From the NCBI RefSeq assembly GCF_900312975.1, contig NZ_LT990039.1, positions 2,542,001 to 2,606,000 on the forward strand: a stretch of 64,000 bases of DNA. The letters run 5' to 3'. Each line of letters opens with the position of its first letter. The first letter of the stretch is position 1. Under the pieces are notes generated by a model that was given only the letters and a program-made list of their open reading frames with translations, had not been told where the DNA came from and did no database searches. The DNA is from Massilistercora timonensis (GTDB lineage: Bacteria; Bacillota; Clostridia; Lachnospirales; Lachnospiraceae). The translations under genes were made by a program, and so were the position numbers. This document shows, one piece after another, positions 11,885 to 19,596 of the stretch.

Positions 11885-11955
11885 GAAAATTTTCCGGTTT
11901 GCGAAAGAAACCTGTGATAGAATAAGTCCGGAACCGTAAGGGAGGGACGAAAAAA

Positions 11956-12630
11956 GTGCAGAAGAGAAAGACACGAAAGATGCGCAGACGCCAGAGGAAT
12001 ATCCGGCTGGGGCTTCTTATCCTGGCGCTTATACTGATGGCGGCAGGCGGGGCGCGGCTTTTGGGAGGGAAGTGGTTTGGCGGATATTTTGAGCGGACCG
12101 GAGACCAGGTGGACGCCTCCAGGCCAGAGATGGACGTAGAGCTTCTGACGGTGAATCCCTATTCCCGGCCAGGGACCAAGACAGACCGGATCAAAGGGAT
12201 CGTGGTCCATTACACGGCCAATCCGGGAGCTACTGCCATGGCCAACCGGAATTATTTCGAGGGCCTGAAAGACAGCCATGCCACCCGCAGCAGCAGTAAT
12301 TTCATTGTGGGACTGGAGGGGGAGATCATTCAGTGTGTGCCTACCTGGGAGGTGGCCTATGCTTCCAATGACCGGAACCATGACACAGTATCCATTGAGT
12401 GCTGCCATCCAGATGAGAGCGGGAAATTTACGGACGCTACCTATCGCTCGGCAGTGCAGCTTTGTGCCTGGCTCTGTCTGAAATTTGACCTGGGGCCGGA
12501 GGATGTGATCCGCCACTATGACGTGACCGGCAAGGACTGTCCCAGGTATTTCGTGCAGCATGAGGACGCCTGGGAGGCGTTCCGGGCAGATGTGGGGAAA
12601 GCCCTGGAAAAGAGCGGGGAGGAGCCGTAG
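11956..12630 (+). CDS. Membrane-anchored N-acetylmuramoyl-L-alanine amidase
   Basis: A 224-residue Amidase_2 (PGRP-fold) zinc hydrolase that cleaves the lactyl-peptide bond of peptidoglycan. A basic N-terminus is followed by one membrane segment (about residues 17-34), so the enzyme is anchored with its domain outside. Zinc ligands are visible: His in VVHYTANPG near residue 79, and His and Cys in RHYDVTGKDCP near residues 185-195. The start is GTG at 11956, 8 bases after GGAGGGA; an in-frame ATG at 11980 is less well placed. A cell-wall turnover or spore role is possible, but the sequence does not decide. Confidence 0.88.
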   Translation: MQKRKTRKMRRRQRNIRLGLLILALILMAAGGARLLGGKWFGGYFERTGDQVDASRPEMDVELLTVNPYSRPGTKTDRIKGIVVHYTANPGATAMANRNYFEGLKDSHATRSSSNFIVGLEGEIIQCVPTWEVAYASNDRNHDTVSIECCHPDESGKFTDATYRSAVQLCAWLCLKFDLGPEDVIRHYDVTGKDCPRYFVQHEDAWEAFRADVGKALEKSGEEP

Positions 12631-12656
12631 GAAGACGGGAGAAAAAGAGAAGCATC

Positions 12657-12685
12657 TTGCGAAGTTTGCAGAATACTGTTATAAT
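12657..12685 (+). promoter_or_regulatory. sigma-A promoter of the chorismate mutase-shikimate kinase gene
   Basis: TTGCGA (12657-12662), a 17-base spacer and TATAAT (12680-12685). Transcription should begin about 6 bases before or at the hairpin at 12691. Confidence 0.7.
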
Positions 12686-12690
12686 ACACA

Positions 12691-12725
12691 GGCAGCGCCG
12701 GGTAAGCCGGCAGCTGCCCTCTTTT
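12691..12725 (+). promoter_or_regulatory. Leader hairpin at the very 5' end of the aro transcript
   Basis: GGCAGC-GCCGG (12691-12701) pairs with CCGGC-A-GCTGCC (12707-12718), an 11-bp stem with one bulged A, followed by CTCTTTT. It starts at the predicted transcription start. It could be a weak attenuator or a 5' stem that protects the mRNA. No leader peptide or T-box features were seen. Confidence 0.6.
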
Positions 12726-12765
12726 ATGAAGAAAGCAAGACAGGATCAGGAAATAGGAGAAGAAC

Positions 12766-13551
12766 ATGAACGATTTGGAACTGTACCGGGAACAGCTGGC
12801 TCTCTGCGATGATAAGATCATCGACGCGCTGGTGGAACGGGGCGCCATTGTAGAGAAGATCATGTCCTACAAGGAAGAGTATGGAATGCCCATCCTGCAG
12901 CCCCAGCAGGAAGAGAAGCAGAAGAGACGTCTGGAAGAGAAATTGACGGACAACAAATATAAGGAAGAGATCTACGACATTTTCCGCTGCATCCTGAAGA
13001 ACAGCAAGCGGGTGCAGGCCCGGAAGCTGTTTGATTACAATATTGTGCTGATCGGGTTCATGGGAGCCGGGAAATCCACGGTTTCCGACTACCTGAGCAC
13101 CATGTTCGCCATGGATATCGTGGAGATGGACCAGGCGATCTCAGAGCGGGAGGAGATGAGTATCCCCGACATCTTTGAGACCTACGGGGAAGAGTATTTC
13201 CGGAATCTGGAGACAGAGCTTCTGGTGGAGCTGCAGACCCGGAAGAATACGGTGATCTCCTGCGGCGGCGGCGCGGCCCTTCGCAGCGAGAATGTGGAAG
13301 CCATGAAGAAAAACGGCAGGGTGGTGCTCCTTACCGCAAGCCCGGAGGTGATCTTCGAGCGGGTGAAGGACAATGACGAGAGACCCCTTCTGGAAGGAAG
13401 AAAGGGCGTCCGGGAGATCGCGGGGCTGATGGAAGGACGCCGGGAGCGGTATGAGGCGGCAGCAGATATTGTGGTGAAAACAGATCATAAAACGGTGCTT
13501 CAGGTCTGTGAGGAACTGGTACAGCGCCTGATGGAAATGGATGGAGAGTAA
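12766..13551 (+). CDS. Bifunctional chorismate mutase / shikimate kinase
   Basis: A 261-residue fusion. Residues 1-90 are an all-helical AroQ-type chorismate mutase (LELYREQLALCDDKIIDALVERG), which makes prephenate from chorismate. Residues 95-261 are a shikimate kinase with Walker A GFMGAGKST at about 97, the shikimate-binding D in EMDQAI, R in YFRNLE, the SCGGGAA loop and the lid RPLL. The kinase step lies two reactions before the mutase step in the pathway, so the fusion joins non-consecutive reactions. The ATG follows AGGAGAAG. The stop overlaps the yqeG start (TAATG), so translation is coupled. Confidence 0.92.
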   Translation: MNDLELYREQLALCDDKIIDALVERGAIVEKIMSYKEEYGMPILQPQQEEKQKRRLEEKLTDNKYKEEIYDIFRCILKNSKRVQARKLFDYNIVLIGFMGAGKSTVSDYLSTMFAMDIVEMDQAISEREEMSIPDIFETYGEEYFRNLETELLVELQTRKNTVISCGGGAALRSENVEAMKKNGRVVLLTASPEVIFERVKDNDERPLLEGRKGVREIAGLMEGRRERYEAAADIVVKTDHKTVLQVCEELVQRLMEMDGE

Positions 13552-14084
13552 TGTTTGAGCGATTTTTCCCAGACCGGTATGTGGCGTCAACTTATGTGAT
13601 CGATTTTGAAAAACTGTATGAACAGGGCTTCCGGGGCCTGATCTTTGACATCGACAATACTCTGGTTCCCCACGGGGCGCCGGCGGATGAGCGGGCGGTC
13701 CGGCTGTTTCAGAGGCTGAAGGAGATCGGTTTTCGCTGTTGTCTTATCTCCAATAACCAGGAGCCCCGGGTGAAGATGTTCAATGAGAAGATCCAGGTGG
13801 ATTATGTATACAACGCTCATAAACCTTCTACGAAAAATTATTACCGGGCGATGGAGATCATGGGTACGGACGCCACGAATACGGTATTCATCGGCGACCA
13901 GCTTTTCACGGATGTATGGGGGGCCAAGCGGGCCGGGATCCCCAGTATCCTGGTAAAGCCGATCCATCCCAAGGAGGAGATCCAGATCGTACTGAAGAGG
14001 CGTCTGGAGCGGATCGTCCTGCGTTCCTATGAGAAAAGCAGGGGGAAAGAAAAAAAGGTTGAAAAAAGCCGAGATCTATTATAG
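13551..14084 (+). CDS. yqeG: YqeG-type HAD-IIIA phosphatase
   Basis: A 177-residue HAD hydrolase of the YqeG/GEP4 family. HAD motif I is FDIDNTLVPHG near residue 32; motif II is SNNQE; the acidic motif is FIGDQLFTDVWGAKRAG near residue 105. Eukaryotic relatives dephosphorylate phosphatidylglycerophosphate, but the bacterial substrate is not settled. The C-terminus is basic (KSRGKEKKVEKSR). It overlaps the preceding aro gene by one base. In Bacillus, yqeG is also near aroE. Confidence 0.9.
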   Translation: MFERFFPDRYVASTYVIDFEKLYEQGFRGLIFDIDNTLVPHGAPADERAVRLFQRLKEIGFRCCLISNNQEPRVKMFNEKIQVDYVYNAHKPSTKNYYRAMEIMGTDATNTVFIGDQLFTDVWGAKRAGIPSILVKPIHPKEEIQIVLKRRLERIVLRSYEKSRGKEKKVEKSRDLL

Positions 14085-14087
14085 AAT
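14059..14087 (+). promoter_or_regulatory. sigma-A promoter of efp
   Basis: TTGAAA (14059-14064), a 17-base spacer and TAGAAT (14082-14087). It overlaps the end of yqeG; the -10 box covers the stop codon. Confidence 0.6.
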
Positions 14088-14144
14088 GAGAAGAGTGAGT
14101 AGAACGTAGAATGTGCGGCTGGCGCACGGTTAAGGAGGATTATA

Positions 14145-14702
14145 ATGGTATCAGCAGGTGATTTTAAAAATGGTCTTACCGTAGAGATTGAAGGAACGGT
14201 ATATCAGATTCTGGAATTTCAGCATGTAAAACCTGGAAAGGGCGCGGCTTTCGTGCGTACAAAGCTGAAAAACATCATCAACGGCGGTGTGGTTGAGAAG
14301 ACCTTCCGTCCTACAGAGAAGTTTGAGAACGCTCATATCGACCGGAAAGAGATGCAGTATCTCTACAACGACGGAGACCTTTATTACTTCATGGACACAG
14401 AGACATTTGATCAGATCGCGGTCAATGCGGATACTGTGGGAGATTCCCTGAAGTTTGTAAAGGAGAACGAGAACGTGAAGGTAAGCTCCTATCAGGGAGA
14501 GGTGTTCGCCATCGAGCCGCCGCTTAACGTGGAACTGGTGATCACAGAGACCGAGCCGGGATTCAAGGGCGATACCGCTCAGGGAGCCACCAAGCCGGCT
14601 ATCGTTGAGACGGGAGCGCAGGTTATGGTTCCGCTGTTCGTTGAGCAGGACGACAAGATCAAGATCGACACCCGTACCGGTGAGTATCTTTCCCGTGTAT
14701 AA
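14145..14702 (+). CDS. efp: Translation elongation factor P
   Basis: A 185-residue EF-P, which relieves ribosome stalling at polyproline stretches. The three-domain sequence is typical: [17 protein letters not shown] at the start, the domain I tip loop [15 protein letters not shown] near residue 30 with its lysine, and the C-terminal [20 protein letters not shown] precedes the ATG. It has its own promoter and terminator. Confidence 0.98.
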   Translation: MVSAGDFKNGLTVEIEGTVYQILEFQHVKPGKGAAFVRTKLKNIINGGVVEKTFRPTEKFENAHIDRKEMQYLYNDGDLYYFMDTETFDQIAVNADTVGDSLKFVKENENVKVSSYQGEVFAIEPPLNVELVITETEPGFKGDTAQGATKPAIVETGAQVMVPLFVEQDDKIKIDTRTGEYLSRV

Positions 14703-14721
14703 GATTTCAGAAGAGATTTGG

Positions 14722-14754
14722 AAAAAGCCTTGCATTTTATGCAGGGCTTTTTTA
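14722..14754 (+). terminator. Intrinsic terminator of efp
   Basis: AAAAAGCCTTGCA pairs with TGCAGGGCTTTTTT across a 6-base loop, ending in a T-run at 14748-14753. Confidence 0.88.
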
Positions 14755-14883
14755 TAATCAAAACTACCATAATATTCTTGCTTCGGTTCCGAAGCTTTGA
14801 TCCAAATGTATCTCAGGCAGGGATCCTGCCAAATGATCTCAGAGAAAAACAAAAGACGCGGCCGCCAGAAGGAAAGGAGATTT

Positions 14884-15756
14884 ATGACGTATTTTCAGTT
14901 TGTGCAGGCGGTGGAACAACAGGTAAAAGCCGGTGTGAAGAAGGATCATGAGGTCCATATCCATACGGCGCGGAAGAATAACGGTGTGTGGAGGAAGGGG
15001 CTGTCTATCTCGGAGAGCGGGATCAACGTGGCGCCTACCATCTATCTGGAGGAGTATTACCAGCAGTTTCAGAAAGGGGCCACCGTGGAGAAGATCACGG
15101 AGGACATCCTGGAGCTCTATGGGGAACTGCGGTTTCAAAAGTCCTGGTATCCGGAAGAACTCAACGTCTACCAGGAGGTGCGGGAGAAAATTGTCTACCG
15201 TCTGATCCACAGAGAGCGCAACCAGGAACTGCTGGAGCAGGTCCCTTATGTGCCCTGGCTGGATCTTGCCATTGTGTTCGTGGTCCTTCTGGAAGCAGGG
15301 GACAAGGGGAGCGCCTCCATGATGATCTGCAGGGACCAGCTTGCAAGGTGGGGAGTCACCCGGGAGGAAGTGTACCGGCAGGCCCGGGAGAATACCTGGC
15401 GGCTTCTCCCGGTGGATTTCCGATCCATGGGGGAGGTAATGGAAGACGCCCTTTTTCTTCCTTCCCTGGACGAGATCCTGAAGCTTTATGTGCTGACCAA
15501 CCGGTGGAAAAACTACGGGGCGGCGGCAGCGCTCTATGAGGGACAGCTCCAGGCAGTGGGGGAGATGTTCGGAGAAAATTTCTACGTCATCCCGAGCAGT
15601 GTACACGAGATGCTGATCCTTCCGGAATCCCGGGTGCCAAAGCGGGAGGAACTGGACGAGATGATAAAGGAGATCAATGAGATCGCGGTGGCTCCGGAGG
15701 AAGTGCTGGGGGACCGGGCCTATTATTACGACCGGGACAAAGGGGAACTTTGCTGA
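14884..15756 (+). CDS. DUF5688-like protein of unknown function
   Basis: A 290-residue soluble protein without signal peptide or membrane segment. It starts MTYFQFVQAVEQQV and has a long region of strand-helix alternation and an acidic C-terminus. I associate the N-terminal pattern (GVWRKGLSISESGINVAPTIYLE) with DUF5688, a family often present in many copies in Lachnospiraceae and without known function. The ATG at 14884 follows GAAAGGAGATTT; the upstream in-frame ATGs at 14797 and 14833 lack ribosome sites. Confidence 0.75.
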   Translation: MTYFQFVQAVEQQVKAGVKKDHEVHIHTARKNNGVWRKGLSISESGINVAPTIYLEEYYQQFQKGATVEKITEDILELYGELRFQKSWYPEELNVYQEVREKIVYRLIHRERNQELLEQVPYVPWLDLAIVFVVLLEAGDKGSASMMICRDQLARWGVTREEVYRQARENTWRLLPVDFRSMGEVMEDALFLPSLDEILKLYVLTNRWKNYGAAAALYEGQLQAVGEMFGENFYVIPSSVHEMLILPESRVPKREELDEMIKEINEIAVAPEEVLGDRAYYYDRDKGELC

Positions 15757-15822
15757 GATTTTTCTTTACTTTATCCGGAATATGTGGTAGTATAACTAAG
15801 GCGGTTTTAAAAGCCGCCATAC

Positions 15823-15894
15823 GCACCCGTAGCTCAGGGGATAGAGCACCGCCCTCCGGAGGCGGGAGCGGCGGTTCGAATCCGCCCGGGTGTG
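15823..15894 (+). tRNA. tRNA-Arg (anticodon CCG)
   Basis: Complete cloverleaf: acceptor GCACCCG (15823-15829) with CGGGTGT (15887-15893), giving a G-U first pair; D arm with GCTC/GAGC; anticodon stem CCGCC/GGCGG (15849-15853, 15861-15865) with loop CTCCGGA, so the anticodon is CCG at 15856-15858 (reads CGG); T stem GGCGG/CCGCC with loop TTCGAAT. The discriminator is G15894. CCA is not encoded. A TATAAC -10 lies at 15791-15796, and a GGCGG/CCGCC hairpin occupies the leader (15800-15818). Confidence 0.97.
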
Positions 15895-15931
15895 TACCTT
15901 TAAAAAGTGTATCGTGTGTGGAGGTAGTCTT

Positions 15932-16573
15932 ATGAAGGAAAGACAGGAAGGCTGCCGTACACGCCGGACAAGTACCTGCAGAAGCCGTGTGATCACGGCT
16001 TGTTTGGTTCTTGCGCTGGCAGTCGGGGTGGCAGGTTTTTGTCTTACCGAGGAAGAAGCACAGAAGGTACAAAGGACAGGCTGTATTGAGGCTGAGAAGA
16101 TCCGGATCCCGGGAAGGGAGACCATGGTTTTGAATCCCCTGCGGGAGGAGACGATGGATTCCAGGCTTGGCAGCGCTGTGAAGAACTACTACGAAGGACT
16201 TGCAAAAGAGACGGATTTCACAGAAGGCTACGAAGATATCCGGGCCTGTGTGAAAGACGGGGCATACAAAGATACATATGTGGTGTTTGCCAGATATGAA
16301 ATGAAGATTAAAGATATCTACACCAAGGTACCGGGGCTGGAGACGCTCTATGTTCGGAGAGACAACAGGAGCGGAACTTACCGGATCTTGACGGAACATC
16401 TGGACGAGGATACCAAGGATTATATACAGACGGTGGCCAGACATGAGGATGTAAGAGAACTGCTGGCGCAGATGGAAGAGGAGTATCAGGAGGCCCTTGC
16501 CTCAGACGCACTTCTTAAGGAATCGCTGGAAGATCTTAAGAAGGCCTATGAAGGGTCCGCTGCCGGAGAGTAA
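15932..16573 (+). CDS. Membrane-anchored extracytoplasmic protein of unknown function
   Basis: A 213-residue protein with a basic N-terminus and one hydrophobic segment (about residues 19-37, ending in FCLTEEEA), followed by a hydrophilic domain rich in Glu, Lys and Tyr. The middle (TDVF-like block KDTYVVFARYEMKIKDIYTK) suggests an alpha-beta domain of the NTF2-like type, which is a guess. The start at 15932 follows GTGGAGG. Such genes are common in Lachnospiraceae near tRNA genes, without known role. A terminator follows. Confidence 0.75.
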   Translation: MKERQEGCRTRRTSTCRSRVITACLVLALAVGVAGFCLTEEEAQKVQRTGCIEAEKIRIPGRETMVLNPLREETMDSRLGSAVKNYYEGLAKETDFTEGYEDIRACVKDGAYKDTYVVFARYEMKIKDIYTKVPGLETLYVRRDNRSGTYRILTEHLDEDTKDYIQTVARHEDVRELLAQMEEEYQEALASDALLKESLEDLKKAYEGSAAGE

Positions 16574-16585
16574 AGAAAAGAGAGA

Positions 16586-16618
16586 GGATCAGGTCCTGTG
16601 AAGGGTCTGATCCTTTTT
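16586..16618 (+). terminator. Intrinsic terminator
   Basis: GGATCAG (16586-16592) pairs with CTGATCC (16607-16613); inner CCT/AGG pairs extend it; it is followed by TTTTTG. Confidence 0.85.
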
Positions 16619-16641
16619 GCGAGACAGGAAGGAGGAAGCAC

Positions 16642-17346
16642 ATGGGATACAGGCAGGCATTTCGAAAAGCATTTCCCTATACCATACCGGTGCTGACCGG
16701 TTATCTTTTTATTGGCATCGCTTTTGGGGTGATGTTCGCGGAGAAGGGGTATTCCTTTCTGTGGGCTGTTTTGATGAGCCTTCTGGTCTACGCGGGATCC
16801 GGCCAGTATCTGGCGGTGAATTTCTTCGCTCCCGGCGTGTCCCTCCTTCAGGTGGTGTTTCTGACGCTGATGGTGAATATCCGGCACATTTTCTACGGCA
16901 TCTCTCTTCTGGAGAAGTTTCACAGTATGGGGCCGAAGCGCTGGTATATGATCTTCGGACTGACCGATGAGACTTATTCCCTTCTGTGTACCACCAGGGT
17001 GCCGGAAGGAGTGGAGGAGGACAAGTTCCTCTTCGCCATTTCTATTATGAACCAGTCCTACTGGGTGGTGGGATCTGCTATCGGCGGCCTGGCAGGCGCC
17101 ATGCTTCCCATCAATTCAGAGGGGATTGATTTTGCCATGACCGCGCTTTTTGTGGTGATCTTTGTAGAACAGTGGATGGATCAAAAGAACCGGATCCCGG
17201 AGATGGTGGGCGTGGCGGCGGCCTTCCTCTGTCTGCAGATATTCGGGGCGGACGGATTTGTGCTGCCCTCCATGATCCTGATCATACTGGTCCTGTTTGT
17301 GGCCAGGACCAGGCTGGAAAGGCAGGTGACGAAGGAATGCCGGTAA
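16642..17346 (+). CDS. azlC: AzlC family branched-chain amino acid exporter, large subunit
   Basis: A 234-residue polytopic membrane protein of the AzlC family. With AzlD it forms a branched-chain amino acid exporter; loss or overexpression of azlCD in Bacillus changes 4-azaleucine resistance. Seen: YRQAFRKAFPYTIPVLTGYLFIGIAFG at the start (first segment) and the family stretch NIRHIFYGISLLEKF near residue 82. The ribosome site GGAAGGAGGAAGC precedes the ATG. It overlaps azlD by 10 bases. Confidence 0.93.
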   Translation: MGYRQAFRKAFPYTIPVLTGYLFIGIAFGVMFAEKGYSFLWAVLMSLLVYAGSGQYLAVNFFAPGVSLLQVVFLTLMVNIRHIFYGISLLEKFHSMGPKRWYMIFGLTDETYSLLCTTRVPEGVEEDKFLFAISIMNQSYWVVGSAIGGLAGAMLPINSEGIDFAMTALFVVIFVEQWMDQKNRIPEMVGVAAAFLCLQIFGADGFVLPSMILIILVLFVARTRLERQVTKECR

Positions 17347-17669
17347 GTGTGGGAATGTCCCTTCTTATTATCCTTGCGGTGGCGCTGACAACATTTGCCA
17401 CCCGTGTGGTTCCTTTTCTGATCTTTCCCAAGGGTAAAGAGATCCCGCCGGTGATCCAGTATCTGGGACGGGTCCTGACTCCTGCGGTGATCGGACTTCT
17501 GGTAGTCTACTGTCTCAGACAGACTCCGGTGATGGAAGCGCCTCACGGAATCCCGGAGGGGATCGCAGTGGCGGTGACGGCACTGCTCCATGTGTGGAAG
17601 CGGAATAATCTTCTGAGCATCGGCGTGGGCACCGTGTTGTATATGGTGTTGGTGCAGGCAGTGTTTTAA
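17337..17669 (+). CDS. azlD: AzlD family branched-chain amino acid exporter, small subunit
   Basis: A 110-residue membrane protein with three or four hydrophobic segments, partner of AzlC. Family features are TFATRVVPFLIF near residue 22 and the C-terminal HVWKRNNLLSIGVGTVLYMVL. The start at 17337 lies inside the last codons of azlC, just after GAAGG, so translation is probably coupled. Confidence 0.9.
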   Translation: MPVSVGMSLLIILAVALTTFATRVVPFLIFPKGKEIPPVIQYLGRVLTPAVIGLLVVYCLRQTPVMEAPHGIPEGIAVAVTALLHVWKRNNLLSIGVGTVLYMVLVQAVF

Positions 17670-17687
17670 TGGTTTTGTCATGGTTTT

Positions 17688-17724
17688 ATCACAGTTTGAA
17701 CACATTTTGTGATTAGACTATACC
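17688..17724 (+). promoter_or_regulatory. Possible promoter with inverted repeat upstream of the HtrA-type gene
   Basis: ATCACA (17688-17693) and TGTGAT (17708-17713) form an inverted repeat with a 14-base centre that covers a TTGAAC -35-like box (17695-17700); TATACC lies 18 bases downstream at 17719-17724. This is a candidate regulator site only. Confidence 0.35.
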
Positions 17725-17773
17725 CTGTAAAGAGAAAAACCATAAGATACCAGCCATGAAAGGAGACCTTATT

Positions 17774-19030
17774 ATGGATCAACAATATACTTATTATTCC
17801 ACAAATCAGAACGGATCACAGAATCCGTATACCCAGCCGGAGAAGAAGCCGGAGAAAAAGAAAAAAGGAGCCCCCAGATGGGTGAAGGTGGCTTGTCTTG
17901 GCCTGATCTTTGGACTGGTGGCAAGCGCCGCCTTCCAGACCAGCAACCTGGTGTTTGGGAAATTCCTGGGGAATTCGGACAGGGCTTCCGCGGAGAAGAC
18001 GGTGGAGAGCGCCAAGCTGACCACCAGTTCCGGCGGCACCGCTCAGTCGGATGTGGCCAAGATCGCCCAGAACGCGATGCCTTCGGTGGTATCCATCACC
18101 AATATGAGCGTTCAGCAGGTGCAGAATTTCTTTGGCGGCGTGCAGGAGCAGGAGATGAAGAGCGCAGGCTCCGGGATCATCATTTCCCAGACAGATTCCG
18201 AGCTTCTCATTGTTACCAATAATCATGTGGTGGAGGGAAGCGATACCCTGACGGTGACCTTCGCGGATGAAGAGAGCGTGGAGGCCAACATCAAGGGAAC
18301 TGACGCGTCCAAGGACCTGGCAGTGATCGCGGTAGATTTAAAGGAGATCAAAGATTCCACCATGGACGCCATCGCGGTGGCCCAGATGGGAGATTCTGAT
18401 AAGATCCAGGTAGGCGAACAGGCGGTGGCCATCGGAAATGCCCTGGGATACGGGCAGTCTGTGACAACAGGGATCATCTCTGCTACAGGAAGATCTCTGG
18501 AGGGATTTGACATCGGACTTCTGCAGACCGATGCGGCTATCAACCCGGGCAACAGCGGCGGCGCGCTTCTCAATGCCAACGGCGAGGTGATCGGAATCAA
18601 TACGGCCAAGGCCTCCAGTACAGAGGTAGAAGGTATGGGATACGCCATCCCCATCTCGGAGGTCAGCGACGTGATCACCAATCTGATGAACCAGGATACC
18701 AAGAAGAAGGTATCGGAAGGGGAACAGGGATTCCTGGGGATCGAGGGCGTGGATGTGACATCTGACAGCGCCCAGATGTACGGAATGCCGGAGGGCGTCT
18801 ATGTATCCGGTGTGATCAAAGGCGGCGGAGCCGAGAAAGCCGGGATCACCAAGGGATCTGTGATCACCGGGCTCAACGGCACCACCATCGACAGTATGGC
18901 GACCCTGCAGGAGCAGCTGCAGTATTACGCGGCCGGCACCAAGGTGAAACTGACCCTTCAGGTACCCGGCAGCGGAGGAAACTATAAGGAGCAGACGGTG
19001 GAAGTAACCCTGGGAAAGAACACCCAGTAA
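17774..19030 (+). CDS. HtrA/DegP-type trypsin-like serine protease with PDZ domain
   Basis: A 418-residue membrane-anchored quality-control protease. The cytoplasmic N-terminus is Gln-, Lys- and Pro-rich; one membrane segment lies at about 37-58. The catalytic triad is visible: His in VTNNHVVEG near 150, Asp in SKDLAVIAV near 180, Ser in NPGNSGGAL near 260. A single PDZ domain occupies about residues 320-415 (GVYVSGVIKGGGAEKAGI). The ATG at 17774 follows AAAGGAG; the ATG at 17756 overlaps that site. It degrades or refolds misfolded surface proteins; in Bacillus such genes respond to secretion stress through CssRS, not shown here. Confidence 0.93.
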   Translation: MDQQYTYYSTNQNGSQNPYTQPEKKPEKKKKGAPRWVKVACLGLIFGLVASAAFQTSNLVFGKFLGNSDRASAEKTVESAKLTTSSGGTAQSDVAKIAQNAMPSVVSITNMSVQQVQNFFGGVQEQEMKSAGSGIIISQTDSELLIVTNNHVVEGSDTLTVTFADEESVEANIKGTDASKDLAVIAVDLKEIKDSTMDAIAVAQMGDSDKIQVGEQAVAIGNALGYGQSVTTGIISATGRSLEGFDIGLLQTDAAINPGNSGGALLNANGEVIGINTAKASSTEVEGMGYAIPISEVSDVITNLMNQDTKKKVSEGEQGFLGIEGVDVTSDSAQMYGMPEGVYVSGVIKGGGAEKAGITKGSVITGLNGTTIDSMATLQEQLQYYAAGTKVKLTLQVPGSGGNYKEQTVEVTLGKNTQ

Positions 19031-19068
19031 GGATTTCCTTAAAAAATATGCCTTTTTCTGTAGAATTT

Positions 19069-19097
19069 TTGCCTTTTTTGTCCGAGTGTAGTATAAT
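19069..19097 (+). promoter_or_regulatory. sigma-A promoter of the zinc-ribbon membrane protein gene
   Basis: TTGCCT (19069-19074), a 17-base spacer and TATAAT (19092-19097). Confidence 0.65.
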
Positions 19098-19136
19098 CGG
19101 GATAGAATTTCCATGAGGAGGAGGCATAAGATACCA

Positions 19137-19541
19137 ATGAAGTGTCCGATCTGCGGTCAGCAGTTAAGACCTGGGAAGAAAGATCCCAATTATCTGCTGT
19201 GCTACAATTGTAAGAAAAAGTTCAAAGCGCCGGCTGCCAAAGCAGAGCAGGAGGAGCGTGAGGAACAGAAGTATTCGAATATCCCGCCCAGGCATGTGCG
19301 CCAGAAACGGGAGACAGAGATGCGCAAGGCATATGACGAGATGCTTTCTATCGACGACGGCAGGAGCCGGAAGAAGAAAGCCCAGTCCCAGCCCAAGAAG
19401 ACCCGGAGAAGGGAAGATTATGAGGATGATCTTTATGACGATTACTACGAGGAGGAGAAGCTCTCCAAAGCGCCGGTGATCATCCTGGGGATTGCCATCG
19501 TAGTTGTGGCGGCTGTGATCGTATATATGCTGATCCGGTAA
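19137..19541 (+). CDS. Small zinc-ribbon protein with C-terminal membrane anchor
   Basis: A 134-residue protein. The N-terminus is a C4 zinc ribbon (MKCPICGQQL...YLLCYNC); the middle is highly charged and probably disordered; residues about 112-132 form a C-terminal membrane anchor. The start at 19137 gives the usual MKCP beginning, but the ribosome site GGAGGAGG (19117-19124) is 12 bases away; an ATG at 19113 would add 8 residues but lies before that site. Function unknown. Confidence 0.78.
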   Translation: MKCPICGQQLRPGKKDPNYLLCYNCKKKFKAPAAKAEQEEREEQKYSNIPPRHVRQKRETEMRKAYDEMLSIDDGRSRKKKAQSQPKKTRRREDYEDDLYDDYYEEEKLSKAPVIILGIAIVVVAAVIVYMLIR

Positions 19542-19556
19542 GAGGTTAAGAACATG

Positions 19557-19593
19557 ACAGGAGATGGATAAGAAGATCCATCTCCTGTTTTTT
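19557..19593 (+). terminator. Intrinsic terminator between convergent genes
   Basis: ACAGGAGATGGA (19557-19568) and TCCATCTCCTGT (19577-19588) form a perfect 12-bp stem, followed by TTTTTT. It terminates the plus-strand gene; on the minus strand it follows cotJC but lacks a clear U-run. Confidence 0.92.
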
Positions 19594-19596
19594 GTC

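Noticed and set aside
15756-15895. tRNA-Arg as the attachment site of an integrated element
   Set aside because: No integrase follows and no duplicate of the tRNA 3' end was noticed within the window.
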